The notes: generated from the sequence alone by a model not told the origin. DNA of 31,488 bases from Amarolinea sp964580725 (GCA_964580725.1 CAZOLV010000066.1:1-31488); one strand, 5' to 3'. Shown: positions 1 to 9,617, counted from the first letter of the stretch. Numbers and translations: made by a program.

Positions 1-2
1 TT

Positions 3-758
<756 letters not shown>

Positions 759-789
759 GATCTGGTGGATCGGAAGAGAGAGAACGTCC

Positions 790-3700
790 ATGGAAGAAAC
801 TCAAATCATGCAACAATCGGTTGTGTGGGCGGTGCTGCACAGCGCCTGGATTGGCGGACACAGCGATACGCTCCCTTTGACCCGCCCCCATCTGCGGCTG
901 GGGCGCGGTCTCGACAACGATATCGTGATCGAAGACCCCGCCATTTCCACCCATCACCTGGAAATCATCGCCCGTGATGGCGTCATTCAGGTGTGCGACT
1001 TGGGGTCGCGCAACGGCTCGCGCATCGGTTCACAGCCGCTGCAACCGCGCCAGCCGGCGACGGTTGGATTGGGCGCAAAGATCATGTTGGCGGGGCGACT
1101 GGAGTTGCATCTCCTTGCGCCAGATTTTGCCATGCCGGCTGTGACCATGCCGGACCGTGTGTACCTCAAAGCCAGGCCGATGCCCGGTCTTGTCATCTGG
1201 CCGCGCGGAGGCACACTCATCCATCTGGCCCTGGACGATCAGCCGGTTCAGATTGGGCGCGGCAGCGAAAACGATGTGGTTGTCAATCACGCGGCTGTGT
1301 CTCGACAGCACGCCGAAATCGTGCGACAGCCCAATGGTTGGCTCCTGCGCGACCGGGACAGCCGGCACGGCTTGCGTTTTGGTGATCAACGCGTCAAGGA
1401 AAAACTACTGGAACCAGGCGATACCTTCTTCATTGCCGACCAGGTCATGCTCCAGTGTCGCCTGTTGGGGTTCGTCAGCCAGGACATGGCCGTTTGGCGC
1501 AAACAAAGCCAGGCAGTCGTGCAAGACACACAGATGATCGAGGTGGGCCAACGCTCCACAATCCGCATTGGGCGGGCCGAAGACAACGACATCAGACTGT
1601 CCGACAACCGAGTCTCGCGCTATCACGCCGTCATCGAGAAGGTGGGAATGCGCCATCGTCTGCGCGATTTGCGCAGCGACAATGGAACCTTCGTCAACGG
1701 TAAGCGCGTCGAACGCGAGAAGATGATCAACGACGGCGATACGATTCAACTGGCCAATGTCAGGCTGCGCTTCACTGGGAATGCGCTCCATCAGGCTGCT
1801 GAGGATCAGCATGGACTGCGCCTTGATCTATATCGCCTCAACAAGCAGATCGGTCACAACAAGAATCTGCTGCAGGACATTTCACTCTCGATTCCTGCCT
1901 GCAAATTTGTGGCTCTGGTGGGCACAAGCGGCGCCGGCAAATCTACACTGCTGGACGCCATCAATGGCTTTCGCCCGGCGTCTAGCGGACGGGTGCTCAT
2001 CAACGGCGTGAGCCTGTACGATCACTTCGACGCCTTCCGCACCGAGCTTGGGTATGTGCCCCAGGATGACATCATGCATCGTGAACTGACCGTGTTCGAA
2101 GCGCTCGATTACGCCGCACAGTTGCGCATGCCTGCCGATACCAGCCCACAGGAACGACATCGCCGTGTTGCCGAAGTATTGCAGGAGCTCGATCTGGGCG
2201 CACAAAAGGGTTTGCCCATTCATAAGCTGAGCGGAGGACAACGCAAACGCGTGAGCATTGGTATCGAGCTGCTCACCAAACCGCGCCTCTTCTTCCTGGA
2301 CGAAGCAACCTCTGGCCTCGATCCGGGCACCGAGGCCGAATTGATGCAGCTTCTGCGTGATCTGACCAGCAATCCGGCCGATGGGCGCACGATCATTCTG
2401 ATTACGCATGCGACGAAGAACGTCAGTCAATGTGACCTGGTGATCTTTCTGACCAAAGGGGGGTACCTGGCGTTTTATGGCGAGACTGAAGAGGCGCTGA
2501 CTTACTTCGAGCAGTATCGCAGCCAACAGCAAAAACGCCTCAAACCCTATTTCGAGTTCGACGACATCTACGATTTGCTCGATCCAGACAAGACGCTTGG
2601 TTCCAGTGCGACCGAGCAACAAAAACTGGCCGCTGCTGCCCAATGGGCGCAACGTTATCGCCAGTCCCCTTACTACCGCAAACACGTTGTCGAACCACTG
2701 CAGCAGATGAGCAGCGGACATGGGGCAAAACGCACCGATCCGGACGTACGCAGACGGCCGCAGGCCTCTGCTTTGCGCCAGTTTGGCATTCTCAGTGCTC
2801 GTTACTGGTCGGTCATGCGTCGTGACCCCAAGAGCCTGGCCATTTTGCTGCTACAGGCGCCGATCATTGGTCTGACGTCGTTCGTCAACGCCAACCAGGC
2901 CATTTTCAACCGGGACGATGGCAACCCTGTGAAGGCGCTCACCACCATTTTCCTGGTCGTCATCATCGTGCTGCTCTTTGGTACGGTCAATTCTGCGCGC
3001 GAATTTACCAAAGAAATCCCCGTCTATAAGCGGGAGCGTATGGTCAATCTGCAGATTGCGCCCTATATTCTGAGCAAGGTGTTCGTCGGCATTCTTTTCT
3101 GCCTGTATCAGGTGGCGACCTATTTGCTCATCTCGCTGTTGTCCACTGATTGGCCTGAGATGCCCCTCGGGGACTGGTCTGCGATCTACCTCTCGTTGAC
3201 GCTGGCCAGCGTGTCGGGGGTCATGCTTGGGCTTCTGTTGTCTTCTCTGTCGAGTACGGATGGTCAGGCGGTTGCCCTGATCCCCGTGATTCTGATTCCC
3301 CAGTTCATCTTCGCTGGCGTTCTCATGCCTGATCTGGTCAAGAATGCGCCAGCGCTGTCGCAAATTGCAACCAGCAAATGGGCTGTGGCTGCTCTGGCAA
3401 CGATCACCGAAGCAGACAGGGCGGGAGAAACCCAGATGGAGAGCCACAAGCCCGATCTCAGCGCCCAAGAGCAGCAGGCGCGCCAGGCATGTGAATTGCA
3501 GATACAGCAAACCATCCGTGAGGAGACCGAACGTATCGTCAACGAGCGGCTAGAGGCCGAAACCCAAAAGGCGCTTGGCCCAGCGGTGGAGCAGGAGACC
3601 GACCGCATCGTACGCGCACAGAGCGAGTCGGCGCAGAACAAGGCGGAGGCCGAAGCGCGCCGTCGGGGCGGAATCTTCGTGACTGAACAGGATGTGCGCA

Positions 3701-4044
3701 ATGCGCGCACGCGCGCCGCCAGAGAGGTCGAAAGCAAACGTCCGCAGATTCGGGAATCGGTGCGTGCGCAGATGGAACCGCAGGTACGCCTGCAGGTGCG
3801 CGAAGGGCTGACCAACTCCGTGCGCCCGGAAGTCGAGCGGCGTGTGCGAGAAGAAGCAGCCAGAACAGGCCAGAACTGCGATCAAATCGTTGTGCAGATG
3901 CCGGAGATTCCCGACGCTGTAAGCCAGTTGCCCGCGGAGATGTTCGACACAGCGCCAGCGAAGGCGTGGGGTGCGATGACCATGATCATGGCGGTCATTC
4001 TGGGAGCGATTTTTGTGTTCCAGTATCGCAAGGACGTGCGCTAG
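790..4044 (+). CDS. Three-FHA ABC exporter (ABCG-like half transporter)
   Basis: This 1084-residue fusion has three N-terminal FHA domains (about residues 30-90, 150-205 and 253-315), an ABC ATPase (Walker A GTSGAGKS at 378-385, LSGGQ at 480-484, Walker B ending D504-E505) and an ABC2/ABCG-type membrane domain of six predicted helices (about 681-700, 716-735, 760-785, 796-822, 828-847, 1058-1078). FHA1 and FHA3 keep the Gly-Arg, Ser-x-x-His and Asn-Gly residues that bind phosphothreonine. FHA2 has His193 where the Asn should be. An insert of about 175 residues (877-1053), very rich in Glu, Arg and Gln and predicted coiled coil, lies between helices 5 and 6, a loop that faces outward in ABCG proteins. 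The start is ATG 790 with GGAAGAGAG at 772-780; a TTG at 724 would overlap the previous gene. The architecture resembles mycobacterial Rv1747. The substrate is unknown. It heads the operon with the phosphatase and FHA genes. Confidence 0.93.
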   Translation: MEETQIMQQSVVWAVLHSAWIGGHSDTLPLTRPHLRLGRGLDNDIVIEDPAISTHHLEIIARDGVIQVCDLGSRNGSRIGSQPLQPRQPATVGLGAKIMLAGRLELHLLAPDFAMPAVTMPDRVYLKARPMPGLVIWPRGGTLIHLALDDQPVQIGRGSENDVVVNHAAVSRQHAEIVRQPNGWLLRDRDSRHGLRFGDQRVKEKLLEPGDTFFIADQVMLQCRLLGFVSQDMAVWRKQSQAVVQDTQMIEVGQRSTIRIGRAEDNDIRLSDNRVSRYHAVIEKVGMRHRLRDLRSDNGTFVNGKRVEREKMINDGDTIQLANVRLRFTGNALHQAAEDQHGLRLDLYRLNKQIGHNKNLLQDISLSIPACKFVALVGTSGAGKSTLLDAINGFRPASSGRVLINGVSLYDHFDAFRTELGYVPQDDIMHRELTVFEALDYAAQLRMPADTSPQERHRRVAEVLQELDLGAQKGLPIHKLSGGQRKRVSIGIELLTKPRLFFLDEATSGLDPGTEAELMQLLRDLTSNPADGRTIILITHATKNVSQCDLVIFLTKGGYLAFYGETEEALTYFEQYRSQQQKRLKPYFEFDDIYDLLDPDKTLGSSATEQQKLAAAAQWAQRYRQSPYYRKHVVEPLQQMSSGHGAKRTDPDVRRRPQASALRQFGILSARYWSVMRRDPKSLAILLLQAPIIGLTSFVNANQAIFNRDDGNPVKALTTIFLVVIIVLLFGTVNSAREFTKEIPVYKRERMVNLQIAPYILSKVFVGILFCLYQVATYLLISLLSTDWPEMPLGDWSAIYLSLTLASVSGVMLGLLLSSLSSTDGQAVALIPVILIPQFIFAGVLMPDLVKNAPALSQIATSKWAVAALATITEADRAGETQMESHKPDLSAQEQQARQACELQIQQTIREETERIVNERLEAETQKALGPAVEQETDRIVRAQSESAQNKAEAEARRRGGIFVTEQDVRNARTRAAREVESKRPQIRESVRAQMEPQVRLQVREGLTNSVRPEVERRVREEAARTGQNCDQIVVQMPEIPDAVSQLPAEMFDTAPAKAWGAMTMIMAVILGAIFVFQYRKDVR

Positions 4045-4062
4045 GCCAGGGGTGAAACCGTG

Positions 4063-4932
4063 ATGACCAGCAATGGCAATCGAGCCAGAAAGATCGAATC
4101 GTTCGATGTCTCATTCTCGCCGTGGGTGCAGTTCGAGATTTCACTGGGTTCCGATCTTGGCCAGATCCGGAAGAATCAAGAGGATGCCATTGGCTGGTAT
4201 GTGGCCCATGATCGCGACTTGCTGGCAGATAAAGGCGCAATCTTCGTTCTGGCCGACGGTATGGGCGGACATGCATCGGGCGAGGTTGCCAGCCAGATGG
4301 CCGTCGCCGCTGTGACAACAGCCTATTTGCGTGCTTCATCGTCAGATACGGCCAATGCACTCAGAAATGCCCTCGGCGCAGCCGGCCGTGTGGTGTATGA
4401 GGCCAATCAGCAGAGGGCGAGTGGTCTGGCTCGTATGGGGACGACAACCACGGCGGTCGTGCTGCGCCATCAGGACCTGTACATTGCTCACGTGGGCGAT
4501 AGCCGAGCCTATCTGGTGCATGAAAAAGGAATCCGACAGTTGACACGCGACCATACGTGGGTACAGGAACAAATCCGACTGGGCCGGTTGTCGCCGACGC
4601 AAGCGCGTTCCCATCCGCGTCGCAACATCATCACACGCGCACTCGGACAACGCCGGACCATCGATGCCGATCTCTATGCCATCGAACGTCTGGCGATTGG
4701 GGATGTCTTACTGATGTGTTCGGACGGACTGACGAATTACGTCTCCGACCGCGAGATTTGTCACACCGTGGTGGAGTATGCCGCTCGGGAGGCCGTGGTC
4801 AAGCTGCTCGATCTGGCCAATCAGCGCGGCGGTGGAGACAACATCAGTCTAATTGTGATCAAAAGACAAGGCATCTCGGCGGTGACGTTTCGAAAGTGGG
4901 TACATTCTCTGATCGAAGGAGGTTTCCAATGA
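4063..4932 (+). CDS. PP2C-type protein phosphatase
   Basis: This 289-residue metal-dependent Ser/Thr phosphatase is of the bacterial PstP/PppA/Stp type. All metal-binding acidic residues are visible: D41 in the QEDA motif, D65-G66 in the ADGMGGH motif, D221 in SDGLTNYVS, and D259-N260 in GGGDNIS. A VGDSRAYL core strand is also present. There is no membrane segment, so it should act in the cytoplasm and remove phosphates placed by the kinase at 10,442 on FHA ligands. ATG 4063 is preferred over GTG 4060 because AGGGGTG (4048-4054) then lies at a normal 8-nt distance. It starts 18 bp after the ABC gene and its stop overlaps the next start (ATGA), so the genes are translationally coupled. Confidence 0.95.
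   Translation: MTSNGNRARKIESFDVSFSPWVQFEISLGSDLGQIRKNQEDAIGWYVAHDRDLLADKGAIFVLADGMGGHASGEVASQMAVAAVTTAYLRASSSDTANALRNALGAAGRVVYEANQQRASGLARMGTTTTAVVLRHQDLYIAHVGDSRAYLVHEKGIRQLTRDHTWVQEQIRLGRLSPTQARSHPRRNIITRALGQRRTIDADLYAIERLAIGDVLLMCSDGLTNYVSDREICHTVVEYAAREAVVKLLDLANQRGGGDNISLIVIKRQGISAVTFRKWVHSLIEGGFQ
4916..4923 (+). promoter_or_regulatory. Strong ribosome binding site that fixes the FHA gene start
   Basis: AAGGAGGT, a near-perfect match to the anti-Shine-Dalgarno sequence, lies inside the 3' end of the phosphatase gene, 5 nt before ATG 4929. It settles the start of the next gene against a longer in-frame extension reaching back to 4557. Confidence 0.85.
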
Positions 4933-5600
4933 TCTCGCTGCTTCTTGGCTCGCTGCTGTCGCAGGCCAAGCCGATTCACCAATTGATCGGCCCTGTCATT
5001 GTCAGGACCATTGAGTTACAGACCGATACAATCCTGATCTTCCTGTTGTTTTTGATCGTGCTGTTGTTAGGCGTCGTGATCGCGATGATCGCCCACACGC
5101 TGCGAACGTCACCGCCTTCAGAATCCAGAAAACTCTCGGCATCCGCAGTGCGCACGTTGCACACGCCCACGGGAGCGCGGCGCATGGCGGTCAGCCCTGA
5201 CCGCGCCGGTTTCGTACGCACGATGATTGAGGACACGCCCACACCGCCGCCTGTTCTTCGCCAATATGTGACATGGCCGCGCACAGAAGGACTGATACCA
5301 AACACGCAGCGGGCTGCCGTGTTGATAGATCGGCGCAACCCCCATGTGAGATACGATATCTCCTGGCCGATCATCTACATCGGGCGCGCCGCCGGCAACA
5401 CGCTGCAAGTGTCTGATCTGCTAGTTTCCAGACAACATGCCTGTTTACGCCAGGAACCGCAGGGCTACTGCCTGTTCGACCTGCAGAGCGCCAACGGTAC
5501 CTATGTGAACGGGCAGCGCGTCAATCGGACGTGTTTTCTTGCCGACGGAGACATGGTTACGTTTGGCCAGACGCAGTTCATCTTTCGTCAGTTTGCATAA
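4929..5600 (+). CDS. Membrane-anchored FHA-domain protein
   Basis: This 223-residue protein has one N-terminal membrane helix (about residues 33-58, preceded by a short hydrophobic stretch) and a flexible linker. A C-terminal FHA domain (about 148-222) follows, with Gly152-Arg153, a Ser-Arg-Gln-His loop and Ser-Ala-Asn-Gly-Thr, all canonical for phosphothreonine binding. The FHA domain should face the cytoplasm and recruit phosphorylated partners to the membrane. The same helix-linker-FHA plan, with very similar FHA flanks, recurs in the gene at 9618, so the two are probably paralogues. It overlaps the phosphatase stop by 4 nt. No enzymatic domain is present, so an adaptor role is inferred. 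Confidence 0.9.
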   Translation: MISLLLGSLLSQAKPIHQLIGPVIVRTIELQTDTILIFLLFLIVLLLGVVIAMIAHTLRTSPPSESRKLSASAVRTLHTPTGARRMAVSPDRAGFVRTMIEDTPTPPPVLRQYVTWPRTEGLIPNTQRAAVLIDRRNPHVRYDISWPIIYIGRAAGNTLQVSDLLVSRQHACLRQEPQGYCLFDLQSANGTYVNGQRVNRTCFLADGDMVTFGQTQFIFRQFA

Positions 5601-5612
5601 CGCTCATTAGCC

Positions 5613-6953
5613 ATGAAACGTTTACTCTTGATCAACCCTGCACTACATGCCGGCGGAGGACGCGTCCCGAACGTGGCAGGTGCGTTTTCGATGGAGCCAT
5701 TGGCGCTGGCCTATGTGGCTGCCCTGACTCCACCCGATTGGCAGGTGACGATCTGGGACGAAGTCATGAACCCAGGAGCGGCGCCGGTTGACGCAGATCT
5801 GGTTGGGATCAGCACGATCACGGCCACTGCGCCGCGTGTGTATGAACTTGCGGCTCGCTTTCGGCGAGCGGGAATTCCGGTCGTCTTGGGTGGCCCCCAC
5901 CCGACCATGCTGCCCGATGAGGTGGCGCGTTATGCGGATGTTGTTTTCATTGGTGAAGCAGAAGGAGGCTGGCCGCGCCTGATCGAGGACTTCGAGTCTG
6001 GTCGTCTTGCGCTGCGTTACGAGGGGATTGCACCTGCGGCGTCGTGCCATCTTCTACCGCGACGCGACTTGTATCGTCATCGTTACGTGGTCAATCTGAT
6101 TTCGGCCTCACGCGGTTGTCACTACCGTTGTGAGTTCTGTTCGATCTGGAAACGCGAGCAGGGGCGCTTGCGTCTGAGACCTATCGAGGATGTCTGGGCC
6201 GAACTGGCCGTCTTACGCCGCAGTTGGGCCACTCTGTTCACCGATGACAATATCATTTCTGACAGAGACTGGGCCTTAGCGCTGTTTCGCGGCGTCGCTG
6301 AACGCAAGATGGGACATCGTTTTGCCGTTCAGGCTTCTCTGAGTATCGCCGATGATGACGAGTTACTATTCTGGCTGCATCGCGCCGGATGTTTTGCAAT
6401 CATGACCGGTCTGGAATCGGTCAGCACGGAGAGTCTGCGTGTGATGCGCAAGGGGGTCAATCTACGTATCGGGCCAGATGCTTATGAACAGAAAATCGCC
6501 CAAATCCATGCACACCAATTGATCGTGGCTGGTACGTTCATGTTTGGCAATGACGGCGACGGGCCAGACATCTTTGATCGTACCGTCAGTTTTGTCAAGG
6601 AGGCGTCGGTTGATCTGGCCCATTTTGGGATTCTGGTGCCAGACCCAGGAACCGATCTGCACTTCCGTTTACAGAAGGAGGGCCGACTCATCTTTACATC
6701 TTATCCCGAGGATTATCGGCGGCATCATTTGGGACAGGCGCTGTTCGTCCCCACCCAAATGACTGTCCAACAACTCGAACGCGGCGCCCGCTGGGCCGCC
6801 CACGAAATTGGGCGTTGGCCCATTGTTCTACAACGTGCATGGCGCACCTGGCGCCAGACACGCAGCATGGCAGCCGCCCTGATCGCTTTGACCTGGACGC
6901 GTTCCGGTCTCTATGCACGCACCAGGAATGACACGCTCTCTGCGCTGCGCTAA
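5613..6953 (+). CDS. B12-binding-type radical SAM enzyme
   Basis: This 446-residue protein has an N-terminal Rossmann-like cobalamin-binding-type domain (about residues 1-135, including a GGPHPT strand-loop and an IGEAEG motif). A radical SAM core follows, with C169-x3-C173-x2-C176 to bind the 4Fe-4S cluster. The usual Asp-x-His-x-x-Gly cobalamin ligand motif is not evident, as in many members of this class. The family carries out methylations, ring formations and rearrangements on lipids, cofactors and natural products. The substrate cannot be read here. It starts 12 bp after the FHA gene with only a weak ribosome binding site and shares its direction, so it is probably in the operon. A radical SAM enzyme among kinase, phosphatase and FHA genes is unexpected; it might make or modify the exported molecule. 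Confidence 0.88.
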   Translation: MKRLLLINPALHAGGGRVPNVAGAFSMEPLALAYVAALTPPDWQVTIWDEVMNPGAAPVDADLVGISTITATAPRVYELAARFRRAGIPVVLGGPHPTMLPDEVARYADVVFIGEAEGGWPRLIEDFESGRLALRYEGIAPAASCHLLPRRDLYRHRYVVNLISASRGCHYRCEFCSIWKREQGRLRLRPIEDVWAELAVLRRSWATLFTDDNIISDRDWALALFRGVAERKMGHRFAVQASLSIADDDELLFWLHRAGCFAIMTGLESVSTESLRVMRKGVNLRIGPDAYEQKIAQIHAHQLIVAGTFMFGNDGDGPDIFDRTVSFVKEASVDLAHFGILVPDPGTDLHFRLQKEGRLIFTSYPEDYRRHHLGQALFVPTQMTVQQLERGARWAAHEIGRWPIVLQRAWRTWRQTRSMAAALIALTWTRSGLYARTRNDTLSALR

Positions 6954-7024
6954 AGATGGTTGATCTTGTGCGGGCGGACAGAGACGACTCGATCTCAAGA
7001 ATGTCGAACATGGAGGGTGATGCA

Positions 7025-7879
7025 ATGAGCTCAACTTTGGTCATTCAGGACTCAGCAGGACATGAATACCCGGTCGAAGGGCCGCTGAGTATTGGGAGGT
7101 CTTCGCAAAACTCGATTCCGATTCAAGAACCGCTAGCTTCGCGAACCCATGCCGTGGTATTCCCGAATCAGGGGGTGCTGTGTGTTCGAGATGAAAACAG
7201 TACCAATGGGACGTTCGTCAACAATACGCGCATCAACGGCGTCACGCCGCTCAATGTAGGAGATCAAATCCGCATTGGCAGCACAGTGTTCAAAGTAGCG
7301 CAGGCGAGTGGCCGGATGCGCCCCCAAGATGCTCAAACCTACGCGCCATACGCAGCCGCGGCCGCCAGCAACCCCAACGCGTGTCCGGGCTGCCACCAGA
7401 CGGCCTCCGTCACAAGTGCAGCCAACGCCCAACTGGCGATGCCGCAGAAACCAAGCAACACGCTGGTCAAGCTGATGACGGTCTCGGCTGTTGTTATATC
7501 AATTCTCACCGGTCTGATGTTTCTCAGCCTGGTCGGATCGGCGCTGCTTGGCGGCTCATTGTCTGGGGCCCTTTCCGACTATGGGGGCTACGGGGGCGCC
7601 CTGGCTCTATTGTCGTGGTTACCGGTGCTGATCTTGACGCCAATACTGGCCGCGATGGCTATCCCGCCCTGGGTGATGCGCAATTACCTCGCACGTCTCT
7701 ACAACCAGCAACTCGAAGACTGGCAGCGCGCCCAGGGACGATGGGATAACGTCCTGTATTGCGAGCAGTGCGCCGGTGTTTTCATGCCCGGTCAGAGACG
7801 TCTGGTGCCGCTCGAACATCTGCAGGCGTTTCTCTACCAAATCTTCAGGGAGCGAACGTATATGGGAATTTCGTTCTAG
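7025..7879 (+). CDS. FHA protein with membrane hairpin and split CxxC pairs
   Basis: This 284-residue protein begins with a canonical FHA domain (about residues 10-95; Gly-Arg, Ser-Arg-Thr-His and Ser-Thr-Asn-Gly-Thr present). A CPGC motif (C120, C123) follows, then two hydrophobic segments (about 145-175 and 195-220), and then a CEQC motif (C246, C249) near the C-terminus. With two membrane passes both Cys pairs fall on the cytoplasmic side and could join into one zinc ribbon. ATG 7025 is chosen because GGAGGG (7012-7017) sits 7 nt upstream; the frame also opens at 6956 without such a site. The 71-bp gap to the radical SAM gene is still compatible with co-transcription. It probably acts as a phosphothreonine-reading membrane adaptor. 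Confidence 0.85.
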   Translation: MSSTLVIQDSAGHEYPVEGPLSIGRSSQNSIPIQEPLASRTHAVVFPNQGVLCVRDENSTNGTFVNNTRINGVTPLNVGDQIRIGSTVFKVAQASGRMRPQDAQTYAPYAAAAASNPNACPGCHQTASVTSAANAQLAMPQKPSNTLVKLMTVSAVVISILTGLMFLSLVGSALLGGSLSGALSDYGGYGGALALLSWLPVLILTPILAAMAIPPWVMRNYLARLYNQQLEDWQRAQGRWDNVLYCEQCAGVFMPGQRRLVPLEHLQAFLYQIFRERTYMGISF

Positions 7880-7918
7880 CCAAATATCGGGCGCGGCAGC
7901 GCTTAGCAAGGAATAAAA

Positions 7919-8824
7919 ATGAGCACAACACTGCACGATGAAGAAGATTCGCCCACTCAACCTTTGCCCGTCTTACGGGGCGGACCAAGATCGCCGCCAG
8001 ACGCCGAGACAGTTGCCGCGTTGCCGCGCCAGCCGGAGCAGGTCAATGAGAATGCCGGCGCGGCCGCCACAGCAGCCTGGCTGGCGGAGGCGCTTCAAGA
8101 GACTGAGCCGAATCAGGCCCGGACACAGATCGCCCCCGACAGCAGTGCCGCGGCGGTTGTCCCCCCTACATCCTCCACACCTGCTCTGGCTTCGCCGGCA
8201 TTTCCCACTGCTGAAGCCCGGCTGGAACATATCACACCGCAACCGCAGCCAGCGCCAGCAAACGTAACGTCGGCGCCTGTTAAGATCACGCCGGCTGCGT
8301 TTCCGGCGGTGGCTGCAACCGTGCGTCAGCCAGCTCGCGGCATCTCCTGGCTGGCGTTGGCTGTTGCCGGTATTTCACTGTTGTTGAATATCATCATCAT
8401 CGCCAAACTCCTGCAGGTGCAGGGTCAAGTCAAGAGCGGTGTGGATCAGGCCATCGCTCAACTGGAGGGAATGTGTAGCGGCGATTCGCCTTCCATCGTA
8501 TTCCCGATTTCGCAGACGATTCGCTTTCAGGGCGAAATTCCCATGCCGCCGGGCTTGGTGATTCCATTCAAGGGCAACATTCCCTTCAACACGACTTTGC
8601 GCGTCGAAGCTTTTCCAGGGGGGCCGGTAATCAATGTACCGATCAATACCGTCGTGCCTGTAGACACTAAAGTCCCAATACCTGGCGGAATCGTCATTCC
8701 CGTTGATACGACGATTCCGTTTCGACAGGATATCCCGATTGACCTGTGCACCGAGTCGAGCCCCTTTGGCGGAATTCTACGCAGTCTGATTACAGAACTG
8801 CGTGTCTTGCAACGTCGTTTCTGA
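7919..8824 (+). CDS. Single-pass membrane protein with Pro/Val/Ile strand repeats
   Basis: This 301-residue protein has a long Ala/Pro/Thr-rich N-terminal region (about 1-138), one membrane helix (about 142-164) and a C-terminal outer segment. Within that segment, residues 186-277 alternate short Ile-Pro, Val-Pro and Asp/Asn-Thr strands (for example VPVDTKVPIP). The strand-rich part is bracketed by its only two Cys residues, C186 and C277, which could form a disulfide if exposed outside the cell. The cytoplasmic N-terminus offers many Thr residues that could be kinase substrates and FHA ligands, but this is inference. The start ATG 7919 has AAGGAAT upstream. No family was recognised. Position between two FHA genes suggests a part in the same system. 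Confidence 0.75.
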   Translation: MSTTLHDEEDSPTQPLPVLRGGPRSPPDAETVAALPRQPEQVNENAGAAATAAWLAEALQETEPNQARTQIAPDSSAAAVVPPTSSTPALASPAFPTAEARLEHITPQPQPAPANVTSAPVKITPAAFPAVAATVRQPARGISWLALAVAGISLLLNIIIIAKLLQVQGQVKSGVDQAIAQLEGMCSGDSPSIVFPISQTIRFQGEIPMPPGLVIPFKGNIPFNTTLRVEAFPGGPVINVPINTVVPVDTKVPIPGGIVIPVDTTIPFRQDIPIDLCTESSPFGGILRSLITELRVLQRRF

Positions 8825-8829
8825 TCTTG

Positions 8830-8944
8830 GTCGCCGCTCAACCAGTGGGTGACTGCAAACTGCTATCATGGGCGCAACCTGTGTGTGCAGACCCGAACGA
8901 CGGCAGTGGCAACGCTGTCCTTGGACTGATGGTTGAGCGGCGAC
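8830..8944. repeat. 15-bp perfect inverted repeat around 85 nt, intergenic
   Basis: GTCGCCGCTCAACCA at 8830-8844 is matched exactly by its reverse complement at 8930-8944. The pair occupies most of the 152-bp gap between the genes ending at 8824 and starting at 8977, the widest gap in block A. A TATCAT hexamer at 8864-8869 lies in the loop but has no good -35 partner. It could be a large RNA hairpin limiting read-through, a pair of operator half sites, or the ends of a small mobile element; no flanking duplication was found. Confidence 0.6.
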
Positions 8945-8976
8945 GATGCCGAATTCACTTTCTTGGAGGTGTCAGA

Positions 8977-9525
8977 ATGTCACGCTCGAACTCACGGAAC
9001 ACGATCATCCTGGTGTTGGTCGCAATCATTCTGCTCGGCGTTGTTGCCGGCATTTTGATTGCTAATCGAATGCGAGCCGACCAGAATTCGCCCGATGTCG
9101 TCTTGCCCAACAGTACCGGCGCGCCGTCTACGCAACCCGGCACAGGCATCTCAGAGTCACCCACCGTTACCCTGGCTCTGGGAACGCCAGCGCTGCCGCA
9201 GCGAACGCTTGTCGCCAACGGTTCGGTAGAGAATGACACGGGCATTGCCATTCTTCCTACTGTTTCACTCAGCGGCAGCCGTCGTTACGCGCTGGTCATT
9301 ACATCGCAAGCCGGCGCTCTACCGTTGACCGGATCTTACTCCCGTGGTAGTATTGACCCCAAGATCGCCATTGACGTGATGAGTGAGGTCAAAGGCTCGA
9401 CCCCCTGGGAACAAGAAATCGAACCGCCAGCCCCAGACTCGCGTACCTGGACGCTTGGCGTCTCTGTTTCTACGACCCTTGGCAAGAACATTCGTGTACA
9501 AGTGTGGGACATCGGACCCCGCTAG
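8977..9525 (+). CDS. Small single-pass membrane protein with outer beta-rich domain
   Basis: This 182-residue protein has a short basic N-terminus, one membrane helix (about residues 9-33), a Ser/Thr/Pro-rich linker, and a C-terminal domain (about 85-180) with alternating strand-like segments and no Cys. The topology resembles a signal-anchored protein with its domain outside the membrane. The start ATG 8977 is supported by GGAGGT (8965-8970) 6 nt upstream; the frame is open further back but without a site. The C-terminal part loosely resembles bacterial pre-peptidase-like beta sandwiches, but the match is not strong enough to name. It lies between operon members that carry kinase and FHA functions; its role is unknown. 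Confidence 0.75.
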   Translation: MSRSNSRNTIILVLVAIILLGVVAGILIANRMRADQNSPDVVLPNSTGAPSTQPGTGISESPTVTLALGTPALPQRTLVANGSVENDTGIAILPTVSLSGSRRYALVITSQAGALPLTGSYSRGSIDPKIAIDVMSEVKGSTPWEQEIEPPAPDSRTWTLGVSVSTTLGKNIRVQVWDIGPR

Positions 9526-9617
9526 AACCCGGTTCGATACCCAACAAACACAACGACGAACGATGGGAAAGCCAATGAAACTCGCATCAGGAGTTTGTGT
9601 TGGCAAAGGAGAGAAAG

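Noticed and set aside
1882..2721. 279-codon minus-strand frame
   Set aside because: Antisense to the ATPase domain of the first exporter; no ribosome binding site or recognisable motif.
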